A DNA stretch of 64,000 bases, from contig NZ_CP109496.1 in assembly GCF_036231355.1 (NCBI RefSeq), positions 5,828,001-5,892,000 of the forward strand, read 5' to 3'. A program made the translations under genes and the position numbers. This stretch comes from Streptomyces sp. NBC_01431. Lineage in GTDB: Bacteria > Actinomycetota > Actinomycetes > Streptomycetales > Streptomycetaceae. The notes beneath the pieces are model-generated. The model did not search any database, had not been told where the DNA came from, and worked only from the letters and a program-made list of their open reading frames with translations. Positions 8,553 through 16,900 of this stretch are shown here, piece by piece. Numbering within the stretch: position 1 is the first letter of the stretch; every line of letters begins with the position of its first letter.

Positions 8553-9200
8553 TCAGCCGCGGTCGAGATGGGCGAGCACCGCGAGCACCCGCCGGTTGTC
8601 GTCGTCCGAGACCGGCAGACCCAGCTTCACGAAGATGTTGGAGGTGTGTTTGGCGATGGCTCGCTCGGTGACCACCAGGCGCTCGGCGATCGCCGCGTTG
8701 GAGCGGCCCTGCGCCATCAGCTCCATCACCTCCAGCTCGCGCGGGGTCAGCCCGCCGAGCGGCTTGTCCTGGGCCCGGCGCGACAGGAGCTGCTGGATGA
8801 CCTGCGGGTCCATCGCGGTGCCGCCGGCCGCCACCCGGCGTACCGCGTCGATGAACTGCTCCGCGTCGAACACCCGGTCCTTGAGGAGGTAGCCGACCCC
8901 GCCGGTACCGTCGGCCAGGAGCTCGCGCGCGTACAGCTGCTCCACGTGCTGGGACAGCACCAGGACCGGCAGGCCGGGCCGGGCGCGCCGGGCGGCGAGC
9001 GCGCACTGGAGGCCCTCGTCGGTGTGGGACGGCGGAAGCCGGACGTCGACGATGGCGACGTCCGGCTCCAGCTCGGCCAGTGCCCGGCTCAGCTCCGGGC
9101 CGCTCTCCACCGCGGCGAGGATCTCGAAGTCGTACGCCTCCAGCATCCTGACCAGACCGTCTCTGAGCAGGAACAGGTCTTCGGCTAGGACAACTCGCAA
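8553..9200 (-). CDS. NarL/LuxR-family response regulator
   Basis: The product has 215 residues. I place the start at a TTG (9200) because it has GGAG five bases upstream and gives a complete receiver starting RVVLAEDLFLLRDGL. The receiver carries the acidic pair (ED), the phosphoacceptor aspartate in AIVDVRLPP, and a lysine in YLLKDRVFD. The C-terminal helix-turn-helix is LTPRELEVMELMAQGRSNAAIAERL. The gene overlaps the kinase gene's end by 16 bp, so the two are translationally coupled and form a two-component pair. The nearby divergent MMPL exporter gene is a plausible target (inference). Confidence 0.92.
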   Translation of the reverse strand: MRVVLAEDLFLLRDGLVRMLEAYDFEILAAVESGPELSRALAELEPDVAIVDVRLPPSHTDEGLQCALAARRARPGLPVLVLSQHVEQLYARELLADGTGGVGYLLKDRVFDAEQFIDAVRRVAAGGTAMDPQVIQQLLSRRAQDKPLGGLTPRELEVMELMAQGRSNAAIAERLVVTERAIAKHTSNIFVKLGLPVSDDDNRRVLAVLAHLDRG

Positions 9201-10450
9201 GGGATCTCCATGGTCACCAGAGTGGGACCGCCCGCTGGGCTGCTGACGGCCAGGATGCCGTCGAATGTACCGAGCCGGCGTTCTATGCCGCTCAGCCCGC
9301 CGCCCGCTCGGGCCGTGGCGCCGCCCCTGCCGTTGTCGCCGACCGAGATGCGCAGCGCGCCCGCGTCGTGCGTCAGGTCGACCCAAATGCTGTCCGCCGA
9401 GGCGTGCTTGACCGCGTTGGTGAGGACCTCGCTGACCGCGAAGTACGCCGCCGACTCGACCGGGGCCTCGGCGCGGGCCCGCGCCGGGAGTTCCACCGAC
9501 ACCTCGGTCGCCACCGGCAGGCGCAGCGCCAACGCCCGGATGGCGTCGGCGAGTCCGCGCTCGGCGAGCACCGGCGGATGGATGCCGCGCACCAGGTCGC
9601 GCAGCTCGGTGAGCGCCTCGGCCGACGACTCGCGGGCCATCGCGAGGAGTTGCTTCGCCTTCGCCGGATCCTTCTCCACGAGCGCCTCGATGGTGCCCAG
9701 GTTCATGCCCATGGCGACCAGGCGGGCCTGCGCCCCGTCGTGCAAGTCCCGCTCGATGCGCCGCAGTTCGGCCGCCGAGCTGTCCAGGGCGTCGTGCCGG
9801 GTCTCGGTCAGGCGATCCACGCGCTGCTCAAGCCGGGCCTCGCGGGACGGGGTGAGCAGGGCCCGGGTGAGCAGGAAGTGGCCGCGCAGCAGGGCCGGGT
9901 TGACGAACAGGCCGAGCACGAACATCGCGGTGCCGAGGGCCGCGGCCTCGTACGCGCTCTGCCGGCTGATGATGTGGACGAACAGGAACCAGTCGCCGCC
10001 CGCGTCCGCGATGGGCCGCCACACGCCGAGCGCCAGGACCCAGCCGTACGCGATGTACAGGAGCAGGGTGGGCGGCAGGATCGCGGTGGCGAACCCGGCC
10101 GTCATGTCGACCAGGAGCCAGCGCAGGTCCTGCCAGGTCGCCGGGTCGCGCAGCACCGCCGTACACCGCTCGACCCATCCCGCGAGCCCCGGGCGCCTGG
10201 GCACCTGCCGGTACGCCGAGGGGATCGGGAGACCGCACCAGCGGACGGACAAATGGCGCCGGAAGTCGGCGTGCACGCGCATCCGGTCCACGAGCAGCGG
10301 GGTGGTGAGCACCCCGAGACCGATGGGGATGAGGGCGATCGAGACGACGGTCAGCGTGAACAGAGTGATCGACCCCACCATCGAGATCAGCGTCAGTGCG
10401 AAGCCGCGCACGCCCGCCAGGAGCGCGTCCCGTGCCTTGGTCGCCTTCAT
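9185..10450 (-). CDS. Two-component sensor histidine kinase (HisKA_3)
   Basis: The product has 421 residues. The N-terminal half holds two pairs of membrane segments (about 15-50 and 115-200) in the arrangement of the actinobacterial 'Sensor' domain PF13796. A coiled region leads to the dimerisation motif RRIERDLHDGAQARLVAMGM, with the phosphorylated histidine in RDLHDG. The ATPase domain shows the N-box region LTNAVKHA and the G-box GDNGRGG, with GGGLSGIERRL after it. The kinase phosphorylates the overlapping response regulator. The stimulus is unknown; short loops between membrane segments suggest sensing at or within the membrane. Confidence 0.93.
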   Translation of the reverse strand: MKATKARDALLAGVRGFALTLISMVGSITLFTLTVVSIALIPIGLGVLTTPLLVDRMRVHADFRRHLSVRWCGLPIPSAYRQVPRRPGLAGWVERCTAVLRDPATWQDLRWLLVDMTAGFATAILPPTLLLYIAYGWVLALGVWRPIADAGGDWFLFVHIISRQSAYEAAALGTAMFVLGLFVNPALLRGHFLLTRALLTPSREARLEQRVDRLTETRHDALDSSAAELRRIERDLHDGAQARLVAMGMNLGTIEALVEKDPAKAKQLLAMARESSAEALTELRDLVRGIHPPVLAERGLADAIRALALRLPVATEVSVELPARARAEAPVESAAYFAVSEVLTNAVKHASADSIWVDLTHDAGALRISVGDNGRGGATARAGGGLSGIERRLGTFDGILAVSSPAGGPTLVTMEIPCELS

Positions 10451-10537
10451 CGTTTCCCCGTCTCCTTCGTGCCGGTCGGGCCGGCCTCAAGTGTCGCCGA
10501 GCCGCCCGCCCCGGTCACGGGGCTGCGCCCCCGTCCC

Positions 10538-10559
10538 GGGGTGTACCTGGCAACACCCC
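10538..10559. promoter_or_regulatory. Inverted repeat between kinase and MMPL genes, possible operator
   Basis: GGGGTGT and ACACCCC are separated by 8 bases in the 229-bp gap between the divergent kinase and exporter genes. The location fits a response-regulator site, but it could also be a chance GC-rich hairpin. Confidence 0.3.
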
Positions 10560-10679
10560 CCTGACCTCGCATTTCGCCCCGTCGGCAGGGGGCTTCGACG
10601 GCTGGGGCGGCAACGCCGTGCTCCCTAGCGTCGAAGGCGGCGGATCAAAGCGGTCCACGGCCCGACTCTGGGGGACACG

Positions 10680-12806
10680 ATGCGGAACAATCTGGCGGCG
10701 CGGCTCGGTGTGTGGAGCGCACACCACCGCAGGGCAGCGATCCTGGGCTGGCTGCTCCTGGTGGTGCTCGCCACGGTGATCGGCGGCTCGTCCGGGCTGC
10801 GGGAGATGTCGGACTCCGAGCGGGGCGCGGGCGACTCCGCGCGGGCCCAGAAGATCCTGGACGACGCGGGCCTTGGCACTCCGGCCGGCGAACTGGTCAT
10901 GGTCAGCGGCCACACCGAGGGCGGCTGGCGCCAGGCCGCCGCGGACCTCGGCGGAGCGCTCGAACGGACCGGCCTGGTCCAGAACGTCCAGCCGCCGCTG
11001 CCCTCCGCCGCCGGCACCGACGCACTGGTCCGCTTCGAGCTCAAGGGCGACGCGAACACCGCGGGCGACCGGGTGCGGCCGGTCCTGGACGCGGTACGCG
11101 ACACCGGGCGCGCGCACAGCGAGGTGCGGCTGTACGAGTTCGGACGGGCGAGCGCCGACCACGAGTTGAGCGGGCTGCTCGGCGACGACTTCAAGAAGGC
11201 CGAGTTCACCGCGGTGCCCCTCGCGCTCGGCATCCTGCTCGTCGTGTTCGGCGCGGCGGTGGCGGCGCTGCTCCCGGTGGTGCTCGCCTTCACCGCCTGC
11301 ATGGCCGCGTTCGGGCTGCTGACCCTGGCCAGCCACCAACTGCACCTGTTCCAGACGACGTACTCGGTGATGTTCCTGATGGGGCTCGCGGTCGGCGTCG
11401 ACTACTGCCTCTTCTACCTGCGGCGCGAGCGCGACGAACGGGCCGCCGGGCACGACGCGGACACCGCGCTGCGGATCGCCGCCGCGACCAGCGGGCGGGC
11501 GGTCCTGGTCTCCGGCATCACCGTGATGGTCGCGATGGCCGGGATGTTCTTCTCGGGCCTGATGCTCTTCGAGGGCTTCGCCGTCGCCACGATCATCGTG
11601 GTGTGCATCGCGATGCTCGGCTCGGTGACGGTACTGCCCGCGCTGCTCGCCTGGCTCGGCGACCGCACCGACGCCGGCCGGATCCCGTTCCTGGGCCGGC
11701 GCCGCGGGCGCGGGTCGCGCGAGAGCGGCGTACTGGCGGGCGCGGTGCTGCGGCCGGTCCTCGCGCGGCCCAAGCTGTTCGCGGGCGCGGCCCTCGCGGC
11801 GCTGCTCGTGCTGGCCGCCCCGGCGCTCGGCATGAAGACCCAGGAGCTGGGCCTGCAACAGCAGTTCGGCTCCGACGCCCCGCTGTCGGTGGCGTACCAG
11901 AAGATCAGCGCCACCTTCCCCGACGGGCCGGCGCCGGCCCTCGTGGTGGCGAAGGGGGATCTGTCGGCGGCGTCGACGACGAACGCGATCGACGAGCTGA
12001 AGCGGCGCGCGCCGGGAGCACGGGTCACCCTCCACCCGGCGCGGAACATCGCGGAGATCGAGGTCCCGATGGCGGACTCGAAGCAGGCGCTGGCCGAACT
12101 GCGCGAGCACACCGTCCCCCAGACGCTGGGCCGCGCCCCCGGGGTGCGGGCCTACGTCGGCGGTGAACTGGCCGGCTCGGTCGACTTCAACGACCAGCTG
12201 AAGAGCGGCATCGTGCCGGTGTTCCTCTTCATCGCCGCCGTGACCTTCCTCCTCATGCTGCTCTGCTTCCGCTCGTACGTCATCGCGCTGACCTCGATCG
12301 CCCTCAACCTCCTGTCCGTGGCCGCCACTTACGGGGTGATGACGGCCGTCTTCCAGCACGGCTGGGGCGCGGGCCTCATCGGTTCCGAGCGGGTCGGCGC
12401 GATCGAGAGCTGGCTGCCGCTGTTCGTCCTCGTGGTCCTGTTCGGCCTGTCGATGGACTACCACGTGTTCGTGGTCTCCCGGATCCGCGAGGCGCACGAG
12501 GGCGGCCTTGGCACCCGGGCCGCGATCGGCGAGGGTATCCGCCGCACCGCGGGCGCGGTGACCGGCGCCGCCGCGATCATGGTGGCGGTGTTCGCGGTCT
12601 TCGCCACCCTGTCCATGCAGGACATGCAGCAGATGGGCGTCGGCCTCGCGGTCGCGGTGCTGCTGGACGCGACCGTCGTACGGATGGTGCTGCTGCCCTC
12701 GGTGATGGCGCTGCTCGGCGACCGCAACTGGGGCGCCCCGCGCCGGACGGCGGGGCACCGCGCGGCGCCCCGCCCCCAACGGGCCGATCAGGGCGCGTAC
12801 TTGTAG
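10680..12806 (+). CDS. MMPL/RND-family membrane exporter
   Basis: The product has 708 residues from an ATG with GGGGGA upstream. It shows the RND plan twice: one N-terminal membrane helix (about 19-38), a soluble domain (about 40-170), then clusters of five helices, repeated in the second half with a soluble domain at about 390-510. Both halves carry the MmpL-type Asp-Tyr dyads (VDYCLFYLRRERDE and MDYHVFVVSRIREAHE) thought to relay protons. Such proteins export lipids, siderophores or drugs. It is divergent from a two-component system that may regulate it. It lacks the long C-terminal tail of mycobacterial MmpL3. The substrate is unknown. Confidence 0.92.
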   Translation: MRNNLAARLGVWSAHHRRAAILGWLLLVVLATVIGGSSGLREMSDSERGAGDSARAQKILDDAGLGTPAGELVMVSGHTEGGWRQAAADLGGALERTGLVQNVQPPLPSAAGTDALVRFELKGDANTAGDRVRPVLDAVRDTGRAHSEVRLYEFGRASADHELSGLLGDDFKKAEFTAVPLALGILLVVFGAAVAALLPVVLAFTACMAAFGLLTLASHQLHLFQTTYSVMFLMGLAVGVDYCLFYLRRERDERAAGHDADTALRIAAATSGRAVLVSGITVMVAMAGMFFSGLMLFEGFAVATIIVVCIAMLGSVTVLPALLAWLGDRTDAGRIPFLGRRRGRGSRESGVLAGAVLRPVLARPKLFAGAALAALLVLAAPALGMKTQELGLQQQFGSDAPLSVAYQKISATFPDGPAPALVVAKGDLSAASTTNAIDELKRRAPGARVTLHPARNIAEIEVPMADSKQALAELREHTVPQTLGRAPGVRAYVGGELAGSVDFNDQLKSGIVPVFLFIAAVTFLLMLLCFRSYVIALTSIALNLLSVAATYGVMTAVFQHGWGAGLIGSERVGAIESWLPLFVLVVLFGLSMDYHVFVVSRIREAHEGGLGTRAAIGEGIRRTAGAVTGAAAIMVAVFAVFATLSMQDMQQMGVGLAVAVLLDATVVRMVLLPSVMALLGDRNWGAPRRTAGHRAAPRPQRADQGAYL

Positions 12807-13369
12807 CCCACGCGGCGCACGGTCTGGATGGCGTGGCGGCGCTCGGCACCCAGCTTGCGGCGCAGCCGCGCCACATGGACGTCGACGGTGCGGCCGTCGC
12901 CGACGTGCCCGTAGCCCCACACGGTGGTCACCAGCTGATCGCGGGTGTGCACCCGGTGCGGATGCGCCACCAGATGGGCGAGCAGCTCGAACTCCAGGTA
13001 GGTGAGGTCGAGTTGCTCGCCGTCCACCTCGGCGGTCCGGCGCACGGAGTCGATCCGTACGAGGGCGTCCCCGCCCGCCGGCCCGGTGGCGGCCGGCGGC
13101 TCGGGGGCCGCGGCGAGCGGGGGCTGCTGGTCGGCCGGGACGAGCACGAGATAGCCGATCATCGCGGGGCGGCCCGGCAGTTCGGGCAGGGTGTGCTGCG
13201 GCGCGGGCAGCCAAGTGGCGCCCGGCGGAAGGAAGTCGGTGAGGTGACTCGGGGCCGGCTGGGCCACCTCGTCGCGGTCCACGGCTCGCAGTCGGTGCCG
13301 GCCCAGTGGCAGGGGAGCGTGGGCGTCGGCGGTCGCGGCGGAGGTCGAGAAGGTGCGGGTGTTCGCCAT
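12788..13369 (-). CDS. OmpR-type winged-helix regulator without receiver domain
   Basis: The product has 193 residues from an ATG. Residues about 1-95 are a proline/alanine-rich region with no receiver motifs. The C-terminal 95 residues are a Trans_reg_C winged helix (LTYLEFELLAHLVAHPHRVHTRDQLVTTVWGYG, then DVHVARLRRKLG and VRRVGYKY). It resembles orphan actinobacterial regulators that lack a phosphorylated aspartate and so must be controlled another way. Its 3' end overlaps the convergent MMPL gene by 19 bp. The target genes are unknown; self-regulation and regulation of neighbours are possible. Confidence 0.88.
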   Translation of the reverse strand: MANTRTFSTSAATADAHAPLPLGRHRLRAVDRDEVAQPAPSHLTDFLPPGATWLPAPQHTLPELPGRPAMIGYLVLVPADQQPPLAAAPEPPAATGPAGGDALVRIDSVRRTAEVDGEQLDLTYLEFELLAHLVAHPHRVHTRDQLVTTVWGYGHVGDGRTVDVHVARLRRKLGAERRHAIQTVRRVGYKYAP

Positions 13370-13455
13370 GAGGGGTCAGCTCTTTCGCGCGGAGAGTCGT
13401 CGGCAGGGGACGTACGTCTTGCGCGTCGGCCGAAGGCCTGGAAGGGATCGAGGCG

Positions 13456-13575
13456 TTAGAGGGCCGGCGCGTTCATCGCGCGGCGACACACCCGGTCGAA
13501 GTCGTGGTCCTGACGGGACGGCCAGAACGGTTCGAGGTCGCTGCGACCTGTCACGGAATTCTGGGTGCTGGACAT
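13456..13575 (-). CDS. Possible 39-residue small protein upstream of the winged-helix regulator
   Basis: An ATG at 13575 opens a 39-codon frame with an arginine/aspartate-rich product containing FWPSRQDHDFDRVCRRAM. It uses a mixed, non-repetitive amino acid set unlike random GC-rich frames, and it points towards the winged-helix gene 86 bp downstream. There is only a weak GGCGG ribosome site. It could be a leader peptide or a real small protein. The rest of the gap (13370-13744) holds nothing else I recognise besides the terminator. Confidence 0.4.
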   Translation of the reverse strand: MSSTQNSVTGRSDLEPFWPSRQDHDFDRVCRRAMNAPAL

Positions 13576-13693
13576 GCCGCCATTCAACCAGACGATCCGC
13601 GCCGAGCAGCAGCCCCCTCCCACCCACTGATACGGAACCTTGGCGCAGCGTGACCGGAACCCGTCCGTCCGCGGGCGGTTGGCGGCCACGCGG

Positions 13694-13727
13694 AAGGACG
13701 CCCACCGCGGCAGCGGTGGACGCCCTT
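13694..13727 (-). terminator. Hairpin terminator of glnII
   Basis: A 15-base stem (AAGGACGCCCACCGC with its complement, two G-U pairs) and a 4-base loop begins 17 bases beyond the glnII stop. Confidence 0.65.
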
Positions 13728-13744
13728 CACGACGATGGGACGGC

Positions 13745-14776
13745 TCAGACCTGGCCGGCCTTCTCCAGGCCGGTGCAGCAGGTGTCGACGATGAGGCGGG
13801 TCACCACGTACGGGTCGACGTTGGCGTTGGGACGCCGGTCCTCGATGTAGCCCTTGCGGTCCACCTCGACCTGCCAGGGGATGCGGACCGAGGCGCCGCG
13901 GTCGGAGACGCCGTACTTGTACTGGTCCCACGGGGCCGTCTCGTGCAGACCGGTCAGGCGGTCGTCGATGCCGGCGCCGTAGTTCTTGACGTGGTCCATC
14001 GGCTTGGAGCCCTCGCCGAGCGCCTCGCACGCGGTGATGATCGCGTCGTAACCCTCGCGCATCGCCTTGGTCGAGAAGTTGGTGTGCGCGCCCGCGCCGT
14101 TCCAGTCGCCCTTGACCGGCTTGGGGTCCAGGGTGGCGGAGACGTTGAAGTCCTCGGCGGTGCGGTAGAGCAGCCAGCGCGCGATCCACAGCTGGTCGGA
14201 GACCTCAAGGGGGCCGACCGGGCCGACCTGGAACTCCCACTGGCCCGGCATGACCTCGGCGTTGATGCCGGAGATGCTCAGCCCCGCGGCGAGGCAGTGG
14301 TCGAGGTGCTTCTCGACGATCTCGCGGCCGAAGATCTCGTCCGCGCCGACACCGCAGTAGTAGCCGCCCTGCGCGGCCGGGAAGCCGTTGACCGGGAAGC
14401 CGAGCGGGCGGGCGCCGTCGAAGAAGGTGTACTCCTGCTCGATGCCGAAGATCGGCTCCTGCGCGGCGAACTGCTCGGCGAAGGGACGCAGCAGCGCCCG
14501 CGTGTTGGACTCGTGCGGGGTGCCGTCGATGTCGAAGACCTCACACAGGACCAGGATGTTCGCGCCGCCGCGGATCGGGTCCGGGCAGGAGAACACCGGC
14601 TTCAGCACGCGGTCCGAGGCGTGGCCCTCGGCCTGGTTGGTGCTGGACCCGTCGAAGCCCCAGATGGGCAGCTCGGCGACGGCGCCGGGCGAACCGGCCA
14701 TGATCTTCGTCTTGGAACGGAGCTTGGCGGTCGGCTCGGTGCCGTCGATCCAGATGTACTCGGCCTTGAACGTCAC
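13745..14776 (-). CDS. glnII: Glutamine synthetase type II (eukaryotic type)
   Basis: The product has 343 residues from a GTG start, the usual length for GSII rather than the ~470 of GSI. It makes glutamine from glutamate, ammonia and ATP in the cytosol. Visible family motifs are YIWIDG near the N-terminus, WGFDGSSTNQAEG (phosphate/ATP binding), FGIEQEYTFF (metal-binding glutamates), PGQWEFQVGP and GDWNGAGAHTNFST. Type II enzymes are not adenylylated, and the tyrosine site present in glnA is absent here. A GlnR-type box lies about 90 bp upstream, so expression should rise under nitrogen limitation. Confidence 0.97.
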   Translation of the reverse strand: MTFKAEYIWIDGTEPTAKLRSKTKIMAGSPGAVAELPIWGFDGSSTNQAEGHASDRVLKPVFSCPDPIRGGANILVLCEVFDIDGTPHESNTRALLRPFAEQFAAQEPIFGIEQEYTFFDGARPLGFPVNGFPAAQGGYYCGVGADEIFGREIVEKHLDHCLAAGLSISGINAEVMPGQWEFQVGPVGPLEVSDQLWIARWLLYRTAEDFNVSATLDPKPVKGDWNGAGAHTNFSTKAMREGYDAIITACEALGEGSKPMDHVKNYGAGIDDRLTGLHETAPWDQYKYGVSDRGASVRIPWQVEVDRKGYIEDRRPNANVDPYVVTRLIVDTCCTGLEKAGQV

Positions 14777-14863
14777 GAAAAGCCATCCTTTGCAGGTGCT
14801 GCGGGGTGCTGCGCGCTGCCACGCTGCGGCGCTGCGTCTATGACGGCAGCCTCACACCCCGGG

Positions 14864-14901
14864 ATTTCCCGTCCGTTGCCCGTATGTGAACCCGGTGTTA
14901 C
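14864..14901 (-). promoter_or_regulatory. GlnR-type box upstream of glnII
   Basis: Read on the minus strand, four pentamers sit exactly 11 bases apart: GTAAC, TTCAC, GCAAC, GAAAT. This matches the known GlnR layout gTnAC-n6-GAAAC-n6-GTnAC-n6-GAAAC, although the second pentamer is degenerate. Spacing and position strongly favour a GlnR site. Confidence 0.75.
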
Positions 14902-15101
14902 CTGGGGGGTCGCGGCGGCGCCGAGAGGCCCCCGCCTTGTGGTTCCTCCGAGAGTGGTGTCCAAAGGCTCGGCGGTTCGTACCAGGAGGCCGTGCGGAAC
15001 CGGCCCGATCGCGGGGCGCCGCCGTGCGGTCCGGCTCGTATACCGCGGGTGCTGGGCCGTCCCTCTCGTCCCGGCAAGTCGGCCGGGGCAGACTGTTCCC
15101 C

Positions 15102-16013
15102 ATGAACCACAGCACCGTCACCACCCGCATAGGCCTCCTCGGCACCGGCCCCTGGGCCGTCGCCACGCACGCGCCGGCGCTCGCCGCGCACCCCGGGGTC
15201 GACTTCGCCGGGGTGTGGGGGCGGCGGCCCGAGGCGGCTCAGGCGCTTGCGCGCGAGCACGGGGTGGCGGTGTACGAGGACGCCGACGCGCTGTTCGCGG
15301 ACTGTGACGCCGTCGCCTTCGCGCTGCCGCCGGACGTCCAGGCGCCGCTGGCGGTGCGGGCCGCGGCGGCGGGCTGTCATCTGCTCCTGGACAAGCCGGT
15401 CGCGACGAGCGTCGAGGGCGCCCGCGCGGTGGCCGAAGCGGCCGAGCGCGCGGGTGTGGCCTCCGTCGTCTTCTTCACGCTGCGGTTCGCCACGGAGACC
15501 GCCGGGTGGATCACCCAACAGGCCGCCCTGGACGGCTGGTTCAGCGGCCGCGCCCAGTGGTACGGCTCGCTGTTCACACCGAGTGCCGGGCGCAGCCCCT
15601 ACGCCGCCTCCCCCTGGCGCGGCGAGAAGGGCGCGCTCTGGGACGTCGGCCCGCACGCGCTGGCCGTGCTGGCCGGGGTGCTCGGCGAGGTGACCGCCCT
15701 GACCGCGGCCGCCGGCCCCGGCGACACCGCGCACCTGATCCTGCGGCACGTCTCCGGCGCCTCCAGCACCGCCGACCTGAGCTTCAGCGCGCCGCCGGCC
15801 GCCGCGGGCGTCGAGGTGTCGCTGCTGGGGGAGGCGGGCGCGGCGGTGATGCCAGGCTGGGGCGGCGCGCTCGACGCGTTCGGCGCGGCGGTCGACGCCC
15901 TGCTGGACGCGGCCCGCACCGGGGTGGCGCACCCGTGCGACGCCCGGTTCGGGGCGCGGATCACCGAACTGCTCGCCGACGCCGAGGCCCAGCTCGGGCG
16001 GAGCGACCGCTAG
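15102..16013 (+). CDS. Gfo/Idh/MocA-family oxidoreductase
   Basis: The product has 303 residues from an ATG. The N-terminal Rossmann fold starts TRIGLLGTGPWAVATHAPAL, a GxGxxA-type NAD(P) motif. The family motif [DE]KP appears as LLLDKPVAT. The C-terminal half is the typical oxidoreductase beta-sheet domain with WDVGPHALAVLAG, which includes the conserved histidine region. These enzymes oxidise or reduce sugars, inositols or other hydroxylated substrates. No pathway genes adjoin it, so the substrate is unknown. Its last 4 bases overlap the convergent ArsC-like gene. Confidence 0.88.
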   Translation: MNHSTVTTRIGLLGTGPWAVATHAPALAAHPGVDFAGVWGRRPEAAQALAREHGVAVYEDADALFADCDAVAFALPPDVQAPLAVRAAAAGCHLLLDKPVATSVEGARAVAEAAERAGVASVVFFTLRFATETAGWITQQAALDGWFSGRAQWYGSLFTPSAGRSPYAASPWRGEKGALWDVGPHALAVLAGVLGEVTALTAAAGPGDTAHLILRHVSGASSTADLSFSAPPAAAGVEVSLLGEAGAAVMPGWGGALDAFGAAVDALLDAARTGVAHPCDARFGARITELLADAEAQLGRSDR

Positions 16014-16369
16014 CGGGACAGGACGTCGCGTACGGCGTCGTCGGTGCGGGCGACCACCGCGGTGCCGTCGTCCGCCGTGATGATCGGGCGCTGGATCAGC
16101 TTGGGGTGCTCGGCGAGCGCGGTCACCCAGCGCTCGCGCGCGCCCTCGTCACGCGGCCAGTCCTTGAGGCCGAGCTCCCTGGCGGCGGGCTCCTGGGTGC
16201 GCGTGATGTCCCACGGTTCGAGGCCGAGCCGGCCGAGCACGGCCCGGATCTCCTCCTTCGACGGCACGTCTTCGAGGTAGCGGCGCACCGTGTAGTCGGC
16301 GCCCTCCGCGTCCAGCAGGGTCACCGCGCTGCGGCACTTCGAACAGGCCGGGTTGATCCAGATCTCCAT
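16010..16369 (-). CDS. ArsC/Spx-family thioredoxin-fold protein
   Basis: The product has 119 residues, the normal size for the family. The N-terminus EIWINPACSKCRSAVTLL has a CX2C motif with the ArsC-type first cysteine, followed by YLEDVPSKEEIRAVL and a PIITADDG stretch near the end. Glutaredoxin-dependent arsenate reductases use a single N-terminal cysteine and three arginines; this protein has the extra cysteine of the Spx/YffB side of the family. No arsenic resistance gene is nearby. A role in arsenate reduction is therefore only a possibility; a thiol-redox role is as likely. Confidence 0.8.
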   Translation of the reverse strand: MEIWINPACSKCRSAVTLLDAEGADYTVRRYLEDVPSKEEIRAVLGRLGLEPWDITRTQEPAARELGLKDWPRDEGARERWVTALAEHPKLIQRPIITADDGTAVVARTDDAVRDVLSR

Positions 16370-16486
16370 GCCGCCAGGCTACCCGCGATGCGCCCCCAAA
16401 GCCTGCCTGGCCAGCGCCGATTGTCAGTGCCTCCCAGTAAAATTGAGGCAGTAAGTGAGGGTTCCCGACCGCCCAGGAGGATGCCC

Positions 16487-16768
16487 ATGACCGCTGCCGT
16501 ACTCACCTCGCACGCCCCGAAACAGCTGTCCCTCCAGCCCCTTCACAAGGCCCCGCTGCCCGCCGGGCGCCCGCGCGTGTGGTACGAGTCCCACAACCGG
16601 CGCCTGAAGGCCATGCGTCTGGCGATCGCCCTGCTCGACACGGGCGTCTACCGGCCCGAACAGGCGCCGGACCGCACGATACGAACCGTGGCCGCGCTCA
16701 TCGGAGTGCGTCCGCCGTCGGAGACGACCTGCCGGATGGTGCGTGCGCTGATCTACGACGGGCGCTGA
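16487..16768 (+). CDS. Small conserved hypothetical protein
   Basis: The product has 93 residues. Two in-frame ATGs occur at 16481 and 16487. AGGAGG abuts the first with no spacing and stands 6 bases from the second, so the second is chosen. The protein is rich in arginine and leucine and predicted helical (RRLKAMRLAIALLDTGVY, then TVAALIGVRPPSETTCRMVRALI), which could be a small DNA-binding fold, but I do not recognise the family. It has no signal peptide or membrane segment. Confidence 0.65.
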   Translation: MTAAVLTSHAPKQLSLQPLHKAPLPAGRPRVWYESHNRRLKAMRLAIALLDTGVYRPEQAPDRTIRTVAALIGVRPPSETTCRMVRALIYDGR

Positions 16769-16788
16769 CGCGCGAAGGGTGCCCTGAT

Positions 16789-16824
16789 GCGTCAACTCCC
16801 TTGATGTGTCAGGGGAGTTGACGC
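16789..16824. terminator. Perfect inverted repeat between convergent genes
   Basis: GCGTCAACTCCC and its complement are separated by 12 bases, between the small + strand gene and the ArsR gene on the other strand. This is likely a bidirectional terminator. Its core GGGAGTTGAC also resembles the AGTTG elements near 35.5 kb, so an operator is not excluded. Confidence 0.55.
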
Positions 16825-16900
16825 GCCTTACGTAACGAGCGGTGTCGAAGTACCGCCCGGGTCACGGCTTCGGGAAGCCGAAGGCGTGGTCCGGGTCGGC

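Noticed and set aside
10515..13214. Long - strand frame across the MMPL exporter (about 900 codons)
   Set aside because: The opposite strand encodes an exporter with all expected motifs; this frame is composition-driven.
16010..16369. An arsenic resistance operon (ArsC-like and ArsR genes nearby)
   Set aside because: No arsenite pump or ArsR cysteine site is present, and the ArsR gene is paired with a cobalt/nickel permease.
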